Positions 1 to 7,572 of a stretch of 20,937 nt of DNA are shown piece after piece; position 1 is the first letter of the stretch; the number at the start of each line of letters is the position of its first letter. The notes under the pieces are model-generated. The model saw only the letters and a program-made list of their open reading frames with translations. It was not told the DNA's origin and made no database searches. This DNA comes from an uncultured Collinsella sp. (GTDB taxonomy: Bacteria > Actinomycetota > Coriobacteriia > Coriobacteriales > Coriobacteriaceae), in contig URKM01000029.1 in NCBI GenBank assembly GCA_900548365.1, positions 1 to 20,937 on the forward strand, read 5' to 3'. The translations under genes were made by a program, and so were the position numbers.

Positions 1-201
1 ACCCCCAGCCTTGTGCGTGTAAAGCACCTGCGCTAACCGTTGCGCCAATCGCCCGTGGGGAATAAGTATAGCCAGGGCGCGTCGGTATGGCAAGGATGCA
101 ATTGGGGCGCGTTCAAACTATGATGATGCAAGCGGTTTCGTACCGTTTGCACCGTCGCTCTCTCGCGGCACGTTCGTCGCGCGGCTTCGTTTGGAGGAGC
201 T

Positions 202-1767
202 ATGACCACGTCGTCCCATTCATCGCTGCAGCCCGAGGCGTTGCAGGTGCCGGGCGTGCTCGGCGATTACATCGAGGTTCTCGACGCCGCCGGCGTGCTC
301 GACGGGATCTCGGGATCGTCGGCCTGCCTTGACGACCTGGCGTCGCTTCCCATCTCGTTCGTCAGCTACGACTCCCGGTCCGTCGTGCCGGGAACGCTGT
401 TCATCTGCAAAGGCGCCGCGTTCAAGGTCGATTACCTGGCGCAAGCGGTCGCGTCGGGCGCGGTCGCCTATGTCGCCGCGGAGCACTATCAGGATATCGA
501 CCTGCCCTGCCTGCAGGTCTCGGATATCCGTAGGGCGCTGGCCCCGCTCGCGGCGCGCGCGTACGGCGACCCGTCCGAACGGCTGCGCATCAGCACCTTT
601 ACGGGTACGAAGGGCAAGACCACGAGCGCGTTCTACCTCAAGGGCATCCTCGATGCCCAGGCGGAGCTCGACGGCCATGCCCCGGCGGCGATCATCTCGA
701 CCATCCTGGTGGACAACGGCTCCGAGCGCATCCCCTCGAAGCTCACCTCGCCCGAGCCGCTCGAGCTCAACCTCTATCTGTCGAGCGCGGCCTCGCTGGG
801 CGCCGCCGACGTCGTGATGGAGTCGTCGAGCCAGGCGCTCAAGTACGGGCGCGTGGCGGGGGTCCGCTTCGCGGTGGGCGCGTTCACCAATATCAGCGAG
901 GACCACATCTCTCCCATCGAGCATCCCACCTTCGAGGATTATTTCGCCAGCAAGCTGACCCTGTTCGCGCAGTGCGATAACGCCGTCGTGAACCTCGACA
1001 TCGATTTCGTCGACGAGGTGCTCGCCGCTGCCGCGTGCTGCCCGCGCACCCTCACGTTCTCGCTGCGCGACGATTCCGCCGACCTCTATGCATCGTCGTG
1101 GAAGCAGGTCGGCCACGATACGCTTCTCACGGTCGAGGCGCCGCGCGGTACCTACAGCGTGCTGGTACCCACCGTCGCGGAGTTCAACCTGTCGAACGCC
1201 CTGGGCGCCATCGCGTGCGCCGAGGCTCTGGGCGCGGCCCCGGAGGCGATCGAGCGCGGCCTGGCGGGCGTCCGCGTGCCCGGCCGCATGGAGCGCGTCG
1301 ACTCTCCCGATCCCGATATCGCGGGCATCGTGGACTACGCCCATAACGAGGTGAGCCTGCGCGTGCTGCTCGAGAACGTGCGGCGCAGCTATCCCGACCG
1401 CGAGCTGTGCGTGGTGTTCGGCTCCACGGGGGACAAGGGGCGCGACCGCCGCGAGGGCATGGGGCGCGCCGCCGGCGAGCTGGCGGATCGCATCATCGCG
1501 ACCGAGGACGACGCGGGCACCGAGGACGTCATGGAGATCTGTCGCGCGATCGAGCGGTATGCGCGCGAGGCCGGCGCCGACGACGTGGCGATCGAGCCCG
1601 ACCGCGAGCAGGCGGCCCGCCTCGCGGTGCGCGGCTGCTCCGGCCCCGCGGTCATCGTGATGGCCGGCAAGGGCCATGAGCGCCATATGATCCGCGCCCA
1701 TGGGCGCGATGCCTACGAAGGCGATACCGCACTGCTGTCGCGCGTGTTCGAGCAGGAGCTCGGGTAG
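202..1767 (+). CDS. murE: UDP-N-acetylmuramyl-tripeptide synthetase (MurE family)
   Basis: This cytoplasmic Mur ligase adds the third amino acid to UDP-MurNAc-L-Ala-D-Glu using ATP. The protein is 521 aa, close to the usual 480-520. Visible signs are the ATP-binding loop GTKGKTT (residues 135-141), a TSPEPLELN substrate segment, ESSSQALKYGR, FTNISEDH, a lysine in FASKL (about 251) at the position usually carbamylated, and VDYAHN (377-382) opening the C-terminal domain with GSTGDKGRDRR. The stretch where diaminopimelate enzymes have DNPR reads ATEDDAGTED (433-442), so a meso-DAP substrate is not supported. The ATG at 202 follows GGAGGAG at 193-199. A weak promoter-like pair (TTGCGC at 40, TAAGTA at 63) lies upstream. 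The family call is firm; the amino acid added is open. Confidence 0.92.
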   Translation: MTTSSHSSLQPEALQVPGVLGDYIEVLDAAGVLDGISGSSACLDDLASLPISFVSYDSRSVVPGTLFICKGAAFKVDYLAQAVASGAVAYVAAEHYQDIDLPCLQVSDIRRALAPLAARAYGDPSERLRISTFTGTKGKTTSAFYLKGILDAQAELDGHAPAAIISTILVDNGSERIPSKLTSPEPLELNLYLSSAASLGAADVVMESSSQALKYGRVAGVRFAVGAFTNISEDHISPIEHPTFEDYFASKLTLFAQCDNAVVNLDIDFVDEVLAAAACCPRTLTFSLRDDSADLYASSWKQVGHDTLLTVEAPRGTYSVLVPTVAEFNLSNALGAIACAEALGAAPEAIERGLAGVRVPGRMERVDSPDPDIAGIVDYAHNEVSLRVLLENVRRSYPDRELCVVFGSTGDKGRDRREGMGRAAGELADRIIATEDDAGTEDVMEICRAIERYAREAGADDVAIEPDREQAARLAVRGCSGPAVIVMAGKGHERHMIRAHGRDAYEGDTALLSRVFEQELG

Positions 1768-1943
1768 CGCACGACGGGAGCGGAGCGCGAAGCGGGGCCG
1801 GGTTATGCGCTCGGCCTTCTGCTTTATGCGTTTCGGCTGGGCGTGCCCGATGCCCGCCCCCGTCCTCCCGCGCGGGCGGGTATGATAGGTTGCAGCATTG
1901 ACGTTGGCGCGCTCCGTGCGTGCATGAGGCTGGAAGGACGATT

Positions 1944-2849
1944 ATGCCGAACACCGTTTTGCCCGAGCATGTCGAAGGGGAGCTCGCCGAGCGCCTGGGT
2001 CGCGTACGCTATGTGTTCACGGACCTTGACGGCACCATGCTGGGGCCGGGCTCGTGCGTTCTGCTCGACAACGAGGGCAACCATAGCCTCGACTTCGTTT
2101 CCACCCTGCTCGACCTCAAGCGCGCTGGCATCGAGGTGATCCCCTGCTCGGGCCGCAACCGCTCGATGCTGCACGAGGACGTGCGCCTGCTGGGCCTCAA
2201 CTCCTATATCGGCGAGATGGGCGGCCTGCTCATGCTCGACCATAAGAAGAACGAGTGGGAGTACTTCACCGCGGATATGCCCTACGACCCGGCATCGGGC
2301 TTGACGCCGCACGAGGTCATCGAGCAGACGGGCGTGCTCGACGAGTTCATGGGCCGGTGGCCCGGCATGCTCGAGTTCCACAACGACATGTCGACGGGCT
2401 ACAAGCACCGCGAGGTCACCGTGGGCATGCGCGGCGAGGTGCCCGACGACGAGGTCCGCGCCATCATCGACGCCGCCGGGGCGCAGCTGTGCTGGGGCGA
2501 TAACGGATATCTGAACTATATCTCGGCTCCCACCACGCTCGAGCTGCCCGAAGGCGTTCGCGGCCGCGCCTTCAACCTCATGCCGCAGGGCCTTGACAAG
2601 GGCCGCGCCGTCGCGCGCTTCTGCGAGCTGCGCGGCATCGACCCGGCGGAGACGCTGTCCATCGGAGATGCCTCCTCCGACTTCCTGATGGCCGATGCGA
2701 CCTCCCTGTTCTTCCTAGTGGAGAACGGGTTGAAGGGCCCCCGCGCCGCGGAGTTCCTCGAGGCGCGCGAGAACGCGTACGTGACGCGCGGGCGCATCCT
2801 GGACGGCTGGATCAGCTCGATGCGCACGCTGCTCGCGGCGCGCGCCTAG
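1944..2849 (+). CDS. HAD-superfamily hydrolase (Cof/MPGP-like phosphatase)
   Basis: A 301-aa soluble phosphatase of the haloacid dehalogenase superfamily, type IIB by its layout. Motif I is FTDLDGT with nucleophile D27 and D29. Motif II is the serine in CSGRN (S69). Motif III is the lysine in LDKGRAV (K219). Motif IV is GDASSD (D242, D246), slightly different from the common GDSxND. A cap domain lies between motifs II and III. The physiological substrate cannot be read from the sequence; sugar phosphates or mannosyl-3-phosphoglycerate are possibilities from family resemblance only. The ATG at 1944 is chosen over an upstream GTG (1920) because GGAAGGA (1932-1938) sits 5 nt before it. A TATGAT box at 1881 might be its promoter. 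murI starts 12 nt after its stop, so the two are probably co-transcribed. Confidence 0.85.
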   Translation: MPNTVLPEHVEGELAERLGRVRYVFTDLDGTMLGPGSCVLLDNEGNHSLDFVSTLLDLKRAGIEVIPCSGRNRSMLHEDVRLLGLNSYIGEMGGLLMLDHKKNEWEYFTADMPYDPASGLTPHEVIEQTGVLDEFMGRWPGMLEFHNDMSTGYKHREVTVGMRGEVPDDEVRAIIDAAGAQLCWGDNGYLNYISAPTTLELPEGVRGRAFNLMPQGLDKGRAVARFCELRGIDPAETLSIGDASSDFLMADATSLFFLVENGLKGPRAAEFLEARENAYVTRGRILDGWISSMRTLLAARA

Positions 2850-2861
2850 GGGTCGGACGCC

Positions 2862-3776
2862 ATGGATACCCTTGAAGTGCCCGATATAACCTTGAACGCC
2901 ATGCCGATCGGCGTCTTCGATTCGGGTCTGGGCGGCCTGACGGTGGCCCGCGCCATCGCCCGCGCGCTCCCGAACGAGTCGATCTACTACGTGGGCGATA
3001 CCAAGCGCTGCCCGTACGGCGTGCGCTCCGAGGAGGAGGTGCGCTCCTTCGCCGTGCAGGCGGGTCGATGGCTCGAGGCCCACGCCGTGAAGATCATGGT
3101 CATCGCATGCAACACCGCGACGGCGGCGGCGCTCTCGACGGTGCAGACCATGCTCGACGTCCCCGTGATCGGCGTGATCGCGCCGGGCGCGCGGGCGGCG
3201 AACCACAGCACCCGCTCACGGAAGGTGGGTGTGCTGGCGACCGAGCTCACCGTTCGTTCCGGTGCCTACGCGAAGGCGATACACGCCCTCGATGCCGGCG
3301 TCCAGGTGTTCGGGTGCCCCGCGTCGAGCTTCGTGGACATCGTGGAGCGCGAGCTCGCGACCGGTGCCCATCTGCAGGAGACCTGGTTGGAGCACGGCGA
3401 CGTGTTCGATACGCCCGAGATCCGCGCCGAGGTCGCCCGTACGATCAAGCCGCTGGGGGATGCCTCCATCGACACCGTGGTGCTCGGATGCACGCATTTC
3501 CCCCTGCTTGCGGGGCCGATTCGCGCAGCTTTGGGCGACGGCGTGCGCGTGGTCTCCTCGGCGGAGGAGACCACGTTGGAGCTTACGGACATCCTGTGCC
3601 GGCGCGGGCAGCTCGCGCTGGACGGGGCGGTCCCCGAGCATCGCTTCGCCACGACGTCCGACAACATCGCGGAGTTCGCGGCGGCCGGGAGCTTCATCTT
3701 CGGCCAGCCGCTCAAGAGCATCGAGCATATCTCGCTCGAAGAGCTCGACAGCCTGCACGAGCGCGCGCAGGGCTAG
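2862..3776 (+). CDS. murI: Glutamate racemase
   Basis: Cofactor-independent racemase converting L-glutamate to D-glutamate for peptidoglycan, acting in the cytoplasm. Family signs are IGVFDSGLGG with D20 and S21, YVGDTKRCPYG, the first catalytic cysteine in ACNTATAAA (C83), and the second in GCTHFPLL (C210). The protein is 304 aa, longer than the common 255-275, through about 13 extra N-terminal residues and a longer C-terminus. An internal ATG at 2901 directly before PIGVFDSG would give a more typical N-terminus, but neither start has a strong Shine-Dalgarno sequence. The gene follows the HAD gene by 12 nt and ends in a strong terminator. It supplies the D-Glu already present in the substrate that MurE extends. 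Confidence 0.93.
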   Translation: MDTLEVPDITLNAMPIGVFDSGLGGLTVARAIARALPNESIYYVGDTKRCPYGVRSEEEVRSFAVQAGRWLEAHAVKIMVIACNTATAAALSTVQTMLDVPVIGVIAPGARAANHSTRSRKVGVLATELTVRSGAYAKAIHALDAGVQVFGCPASSFVDIVERELATGAHLQETWLEHGDVFDTPEIRAEVARTIKPLGDASIDTVVLGCTHFPLLAGPIRAALGDGVRVVSSAEETTLELTDILCRRGQLALDGAVPEHRFATTSDNIAEFAAAGSFIFGQPLKSIEHISLEELDSLHERAQG

Positions 3777-3790
3777 GGATAACCGTTGGT

Positions 3791-3818
3791 GCGGGCGCGG
3801 GGGCGCCCGCGCTTTTTT
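3791..3818 (+). terminator. Intrinsic terminator between murI and rph
   Basis: GCGGGCGC (3791-3798) and GCGCCCGC (3803-3810) form a perfect 8-bp stem with a GGGG loop, followed by GC and six T (3813-3818). The rph Shine-Dalgarno sequence begins only 3 nt later, so there is no room for a separate rph promoter after it. rph must be read through this site or be transcribed from a promoter inside murI. Confidence 0.85.
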
Positions 3819-3835
3819 GACAGGAGGAAACCCCC

Positions 3836-4570
3836 ATGGAGCATATGGAAATCGTGCGCGCGAGCGGGCGCGCCGCCGGCGAGATGCGCCGCGTGCGCTT
3901 GGAGCGCGAGGTGCTGAAGAACGCGCTCGGCTCGTGCCTGGTCGAATTCGGCGACACCAAGGTGCTGTGCGCCGCGACCATCGAGGACGGCCTGCCCGCG
4001 TGGCGCCGCGCCAGCCGTTGCGGCTGGGTGACGGCGGAGTACGCCATGCTGCCCACATCGACCAACCGCCGCACCAACCGCGAGGTCGGCAAGCGCAAGG
4101 GACGTTCCATGGAGATCGAGCGCCTGATCGGCCGCAGCCTGCGCACGGTGGTGAACATGCGCTCCCTGGGCGAGTATACCGTGACGGTCGACTGCGACGT
4201 GCTCCAGGCCGATGGCGGCACGCGGACCGCCTCCATCACCGGTGCCTGGGTGGCGCTGCACGATGCCCTGATGTCGTGGGTCGAGGCGGGCAAGATCTCC
4301 CGTCTTCCGCTGACCGGCCAGGTGGCGGCCGTGTCCATGGGCGTGGTCGACGGCTGCGAGTTGCTCGACCTCGATTACTCCGAGGATTCGAACGCCGAGA
4401 TCGATATGAACCTCGTGGCGACCGATTCCGGGGAGATCGTCGAGCTCCAGGGTACGGGCGAGCGCACCCCGTTCGACCGCCAGCGCCTGAACCGCCTGCT
4501 CGATCTGGGTGATACGGGCATCGCCAAGCTGGTGGCGCTGCAAAACGAAGTGACGGGCTTTCGCGACTAG
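3836..4570 (+). CDS. rph: Ribonuclease PH
   Basis: Phosphorolytic 3'-5' exoribonuclease that trims the 3' ends of tRNA precursors and releases nucleoside diphosphates; family members form hexamers. The 244-aa length is typical. Seen directly: VEFGDTKVLCAATIEDGLP near the N-terminus, the AEYAMLPTST...NRREVGKRKGR-like block (68-91), IERLIGRSLR, and VDCDVLQADGGTRTASITGA, whose G128-T129-R130 corresponds to the phosphate-binding GTR. The acidic DLDYSEDSNAEIDMN block carries the likely metal-binding aspartates. The ATG at 3836 has AGGAGG at 3822-3827. The gene sits directly downstream of the murI terminator and 80 nt before rdgB, as in the Bacillus racE-rph-rdgB order. No truncation is seen. Confidence 0.96.
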   Translation: MEHMEIVRASGRAAGEMRRVRLEREVLKNALGSCLVEFGDTKVLCAATIEDGLPAWRRASRCGWVTAEYAMLPTSTNRRTNREVGKRKGRSMEIERLIGRSLRTVVNMRSLGEYTVTVDCDVLQADGGTRTASITGAWVALHDALMSWVEAGKISRLPLTGQVAAVSMGVVDGCELLDLDYSEDSNAEIDMNLVATDSGEIVELQGTGERTPFDRQRLNRLLDLGDTGIAKLVALQNEVTGFRD

Positions 4571-4650
4571 GCGAAAACGATGCCGCCGGCTTCCGCTCGG
4601 CGCCGCGGGGCGTTCGCAGTGGAGGTCGGGCGTTCGGAAAGGAGGGCCGC

Positions 4651-5298
4651 ATGGCTCTGGAACATATCGATAGGAAGACGCTCGATCCCGCGCGCACCAT
4701 CGTGGTCGCGACCGGGAACATGCATAAGCTGACGGAGATCGAGGCGATCTTGTCGCAGGTCCTGCCGGATACGCGCTTCGTGGCGCTGGGGCAGTTCGGG
4801 GATTTCGAGGATCCCGAGGAGACGGGCGCCACGTTTTTCGAGAACGCGCTCATCAAGGCCGAGGCCGCCGTGGCGCAGACGGGCCTGTCCGCCATCGCCG
4901 ACGATTCCGGCCTCGTGGTCGATGCGCTGGGCGGCGAGCCCGGCGTCTACTCGGCGCGCTATGCGGGCGTCCACGGCGATGACGCCGCGAACAACGAGAA
5001 ACTGCTGGAGAAGATGGCGGATGTCGCCGATGGGGGGCGCACGGCGCGCTTCATGAGCGTGATCGCGCTGGTCGACGCGTCGGGCGTCGTCCGTTCGGGA
5101 ACGGGGGCGTGCGAGGGCATGATCGGTCGCGAGGGCCGCGGCGACCACGGCTTCGGTTACGACCCGCTCTTCCTACCCGCGGACACGCCCGGCAAGACGA
5201 TGGCGGAGCTCACGCCGGAGGAGAAGAACGCCATCAGCCATCGCTTCCATGCGCTGCAGGACCTTGTCGAGCAGCTGGCGTCGGGGGCCGGTGCATGA
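4651..5298 (+). CDS. rdgB: XTP/dITP diphosphatase (RdgB/HAM1 family)
   Basis: House-cleaning nucleotide pyrophosphatase that hydrolyses XTP, dITP and ITP to monophosphates, keeping deaminated purines out of DNA and RNA. The 215-aa protein shows VVATGNMHK (18-26), TFFENALIKA (61-70), ADDSGLVVDALGG (83-95), PGVYSARYAG, GHGFGYDPLF-like DHGFGYDPLF, and MAELTPEEKNAISHR near the C-terminus, all family hallmarks. It has about 14 more N-terminal residues than short homologues, but AAAGGAGGG at 4638-4645 supports the ATG at 4651. Its TGA stop overlaps the dtd start in an ATGA tetranucleotide, so the two are expected to be translationally coupled. The intergenic 80 nt after rph contains GC-rich sequence without a clear terminator. 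Confidence 0.95.
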   Translation: MALEHIDRKTLDPARTIVVATGNMHKLTEIEAILSQVLPDTRFVALGQFGDFEDPEETGATFFENALIKAEAAVAQTGLSAIADDSGLVVDALGGEPGVYSARYAGVHGDDAANNEKLLEKMADVADGGRTARFMSVIALVDASGVVRSGTGACEGMIGREGRGDHGFGYDPLFLPADTPGKTMAELTPEEKNAISHRFHALQDLVEQLASGAGA

Positions 5299-5741
5299 GG
5301 GCGGTCGTCCAGCGCGTGAGCAGCGCTAGCGTCGCCATCGACGGCGTGACCGTGGGCAGCATCGGACGCGGGTACCTCGTGCTGCTGGGCGTCGGCCATG
5401 AAGACGCGCGCGAGCAGGCGGACAAGCTTTGGGGCAAGCTGCGCGGCCTGCGCATCAACGACGACGCGCAGGGCAAGACGAACCTGGCGCTCGCCGATGT
5501 GGACGGCTCGGTGCTCGTGGTCTCCCAGTTCACGCTCTATGCGGATTGCCGTCGCGGGCGCAGGCCGTCGTTTACCGCCGCCGGTGCGCCCGACCACGCC
5601 AACGAGCTCTACGAGTACTTCGTCTCGCTGGTGCGCGCCGACGTGGAACGGGTGGCGACGGGCCGGTTCGGCGCCGATATGAAGGTGTCGCTGGTGAACG
5701 ACGGCCCCTTCACGATCGTGCTCGATACCGACGATCTATAG
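5295..5741 (+). CDS. dtd: D-aminoacyl-tRNA deacylase
   Basis: Proofreading enzyme that removes D-amino acids (and often glycine on tRNA-Ala) from mischarged tRNAs in the cytoplasm. The 148-aa length is standard. Seen: MRAVVQRVSSASV at the N-terminus, LVLLGVG, the SQFTLYAD block (77-84) that binds the aminoacyl end, and NDGPFT (135-140), which fits the NxGPxT cis-proline motif completing the partner subunit's active site. The ATG lies inside an ATGA overlap with rdgB, and a GGGGG run at 5283-5287 may act as a weak ribosome binding site. The cell makes D-Glu through nearby murI, so a D-amino-acid guard is sensible here, although that link is inference. Confidence 0.95.
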   Translation: MRAVVQRVSSASVAIDGVTVGSIGRGYLVLLGVGHEDAREQADKLWGKLRGLRINDDAQGKTNLALADVDGSVLVVSQFTLYADCRRGRRPSFTAAGAPDHANELYEYFVSLVRADVERVATGRFGADMKVSLVNDGPFTIVLDTDDL

Positions 5742-5788
5742 CGCGCTTCCGCATCTACCAGCGGCGGTGTGCATTTTGCAAGACAGGC

Positions 5789-5797
5789 TGCTATACT
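5789..5797 (+). promoter_or_regulatory. Extended -10 promoter of veg
   Basis: TGCTATACT is a TGn-extended -10 element differing from TATAAT at one inner base. The -35 region is poor (TGTGCA at 5768 with an 18-nt spacer). It would start transcription near 5804, about 46 nt before veg, between dtd and veg where no other promoter candidate is apparent. Confidence 0.55.
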
Positions 5798-5818
5798 GAT
5801 TGCGTTTGTAGCTATTTT

Positions 5819-5833
5819 GGGCGTATTGCGCCC
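5819..5833 (+). promoter_or_regulatory. Leader hairpin just upstream of the veg ribosome binding site
   Basis: GGGCG (5819-5823) and CGCCC (5829-5833) form a perfect 5-bp stem with a TATTG loop, ending 4 nt before GGAGG (5838-5842). It lies in the predicted veg 5' leader. It may stabilise the transcript or modulate initiation; no T-run follows, so it is not a terminator. Confidence 0.35.
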
Positions 5834-5849
5834 TTATGGAGGCCGGTAG

Positions 5850-6146
5850 ATGGAAGAGCTTGAAGTCAATCACGTGGACGATATCCAGGAGAAGCTGAAG
5901 GGCATGGTAGGGGAGCGCGTGCGCGTGCGCGCCAACATGGGTCGCACCCGCGTCGTCGAGCGCATGGGTACGATCAAGACCGTGCACCCGGCCGTGTTCA
6001 TCGTCGAGGTGGACGAGCGCCGCGGCCGCAAGTCCCGCCAGTCGTACCAGTACGTCGACGTTCTAACCGGAACCGTCGAGCTGTTCGACCCGGAGTCGGG
6101 CGAGCATATCTTCGTTCCGCTGGGAAACCAGCTCGAGGAGCATTAA
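5850..6146 (+). CDS. veg: Veg family protein (DUF1021-type)
   Basis: Small 98-aa cytoplasmic protein of the Veg family. In Bacillus subtilis Veg is abundant and linked to biofilm matrix gene expression; its biochemical role is not settled. The match rests on the pattern GERVRVRANMGRTRVVERMGTI, then HPAVFIVEVDE and SYQYVDVLTGTVEL, which aligns well with Bacillus Veg (KANGGRRKTIERSGIL, YPSVFVIQLD, SYSYADILTETVEL). The protein is somewhat longer than the Bacillus one at both ends. The ATG at 5850 follows GGAGG at 5838-5842. Its TAA overlaps the ispE ATG (TAATG), matching the veg-ispE neighbourhood known in Firmicutes. Confidence 0.88.
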   Translation: MEELEVNHVDDIQEKLKGMVGERVRVRANMGRTRVVERMGTIKTVHPAVFIVEVDERRGRKSRQSYQYVDVLTGTVELFDPESGEHIFVPLGNQLEEH

Positions 6147-7039
6147 TGCCCGCGAACTTCATACTCGTCACGGCGCCGGCGAAGGTCAACCTGTATCTCG
6201 GCGTCCACCCCGGCGCGGGTGAGGACGGCTACCATCGCGTGGACACGGTGATGTCCACGATCGACTTGACGGATACGCTCGCCATCGCGCCTGCCGCCGA
6301 GCTCTCGGTGCGCATGGTGCCCGAGGCGGATTTCCCAATGGAGCAGAACAGCGCGTACAAGGCGGCGGTCGCGATGGGCGAGGCGTTCGACCGCGATCCG
6401 GCGTTCACGATCATCATCGATAAGCATATTCCCGTGCGCGCCGGCCTGGGCGGTCCGTCCGCGGACGCAGCCGCCACCATCATGGGCATCTGCCATTACT
6501 GGGGCATCGACCCCACCGATCCGCGCATCGATGCGGTGGCGCGCTCCATCGGCGCCGACGTGCCCTTCTTCCTGTTCGGGCCCCCTGCGTTCCTGTCGGG
6601 TCGCGGGGACGTGATGGAGGAGCTCTACCGCCCGCTTACGGGAACTCCCGTCGCCCTGGTCAAGCCCAAGACGGGCGGCGTGAGCGCCGCCGATGCCTAT
6701 CGCGCCTTCGACGCCTCCCCGGTCGAGCCCGCTTGCGTCGAGCCCATGCTCGAGGCGATGCGCGATCACCGCGAGGAGGACATCTTCGCGCGGGTATCGA
6801 ACAGCCTGGCGCCGGCGGCGTGCGAGCTTCTACCCGAGATCACCGAGGTGCTGGCCTGGATCCGCCAGCAGCCCGATGTTCGCGTCGCCGAGGTCGCAGG
6901 TTCGGGATCTTGTGTGTTTGCCGTGTGCAACACGCAGATGGCGGCGGAGCGCATCGCGCTTTCGGCGATAAAAGACCACGATTGGTGGGGCCAGGCGGCA
7001 AAATTCGAAAAATCTGGACCTTATATCGCGGTGGGCTAG
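6146..7039 (+). CDS. ispE: 4-diphosphocytidyl-2-C-methyl-D-erythritol kinase
   Basis: GHMP-family kinase of the MEP pathway: it phosphorylates CDP-methylerythritol at the 2-hydroxyl with ATP. The 297-aa protein shows APAKVNLYLGV with K13, the GHMP glycine-rich loop PVRAGLGGPSADAAA (97-110), SIGADVPFF with D138 as likely catalytic base, PKTGGVSAADAYRAFD, and the C-terminal AGSGSCVFAV loop. The usual loop is GLGGGSSDAA, so GPSA is a mild variation. The start is set by the TAATG overlap with veg and the purine-rich GAGGAG at 6135-6140. It works with ispD and ispF further along this window; its substrate is the product of IspD. Confidence 0.95.
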   Translation: MPANFILVTAPAKVNLYLGVHPGAGEDGYHRVDTVMSTIDLTDTLAIAPAAELSVRMVPEADFPMEQNSAYKAAVAMGEAFDRDPAFTIIIDKHIPVRAGLGGPSADAAATIMGICHYWGIDPTDPRIDAVARSIGADVPFFLFGPPAFLSGRGDVMEELYRPLTGTPVALVKPKTGGVSAADAYRAFDASPVEPACVEPMLEAMRDHREEDIFARVSNSLAPAACELLPEITEVLAWIRQQPDVRVAEVAGSGSCVFAVCNTQMAAERIALSAIKDHDWWGQAAKFEKSGPYIAVG

Positions 7040-7056
7040 ATTTTCTCGAAATTGTT

Positions 7057-7065
7057 TGATACTAT
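7057..7065 (+). promoter_or_regulatory. Extended -10 promoter of tRNA-Pro
   Basis: TGATACTAT reads as TGn plus TACTAT. It would start transcription near 7072, about 5 nt before the tRNA. It shares its extended -10 design with the veg promoter. No convincing -35 box is seen. Confidence 0.5.
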
Positions 7066-7076
7066 AAGCGAGCTAA

Positions 7077-7153
7077 CGGGTTGTGGCTCAGTTTGGTAGA
7101 GCACTGCGTTCGGGACGCAGGGGTCGCTGGTTCAAATCCAGTCAACCCGACCA
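7077..7153 (+). tRNA. tRNA-Pro (anticodon CGG)
   Basis: A 77-nt cloverleaf. The acceptor stem pairs CGGGTTG with CAACCCG, then discriminator A and an encoded CCA (7151-7153). The D arm contains GGCTCAGTTTGGTAGAGC. The anticodon stem CTGCG/CGCAG encloses TTCGGGA, giving anticodon CGG (7111-7113), which reads proline codon CCG. The T arm carries GGTTCAAATCC. The C1-G72 pair is usual for bacterial tRNA-Pro. A single-gene unit: its own promoter is upstream and a terminator directly downstream. Confidence 0.97.
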
Positions 7154-7163
7154 TTGCATTAAG

Positions 7164-7197
7164 AAGGCCAGGACATCGCGTCCTGGTCTTTTTGTTT
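7164..7197 (+). terminator. Intrinsic terminator of tRNA-Pro
   Basis: An 11-bp stem pairs AAGGCCAGGAC (7164-7174) with GTCCTGGTCTT (7180-7190), including one G-T wobble, with loop ATCGC and a T-rich tail TTTGTTT to 7197. It starts 10 nt after the tRNA 3' end. Confidence 0.9.
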
Positions 7198-7235
7198 AAC
7201 GCGGAACGGAGCGGCATGTAACGCGGAGTGGAGCG
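7197..7235 (+). repeat. Short tandem direct repeat at the head of a gene-free stretch
   Basis: TAACGCGGAACGGAGCG (7197-7213) recurs as TAACGCGGAGTGGAGCG (7219-7235), two mismatches, 22-nt period. It opens the gene-free interval 7198-7572. The rest of that interval to about 7440 is very GC-rich (with GGCGCC pairs near 7291 and 7308), has no ORF with a credible start signal or recognisable product, and shows nothing else I can name. The tatA promoter follows from 7441. Confidence 0.5.
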
Positions 7236-7440
7236 ACGTCGCCGTGGCTGCTGGTCGACATTCTGGGGACACGGGGGGAGCGGGGCTTCGGCGCCGCGGC
7301 TGGGGGCGCCGCCTTGGAGCGGGGTCGGCGCGTCGCATGGGGCGGCAGCGTCCCCCGGCCCTCGCGGGAAGATCGGTGGCCGCCCGTTCTTTACCGAGCG
7401 CTAACGTTCGTGGTGCTCTCGCGTGCAAAATATGGCGGTG

Positions 7441-7470
7441 TTGTCATAGTCTGCGTGGGCGCGGTATACT
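7441..7470 (+). promoter_or_regulatory. Sigma-70-type promoter of tatA
   Basis: TTGTCA (7441-7446) and TATACT (7465-7470) are separated by 18 nt, each one mismatch from consensus. Transcription would begin near 7477, giving a leader of about 95 nt before tatA. It is one of the best promoter matches in the window. Confidence 0.65.
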
Positions 7471-7572
7471 CATTCGAGCTGTACAGGCACGGCCATTCGT
7501 GGTCGGATCGCGCATTCGCGGCGATTTTTCCGGTGCGCCTCGCATCGACTCTACGTATTTGGAGGAAAAAAC

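Noticed and set aside
220..1701. Antisense ORF (493 codons) opposite murE
   Set aside because: Shadow of murE codon bias; Ala/Arg/His-rich, no family motif, and murE has all ligase motifs.
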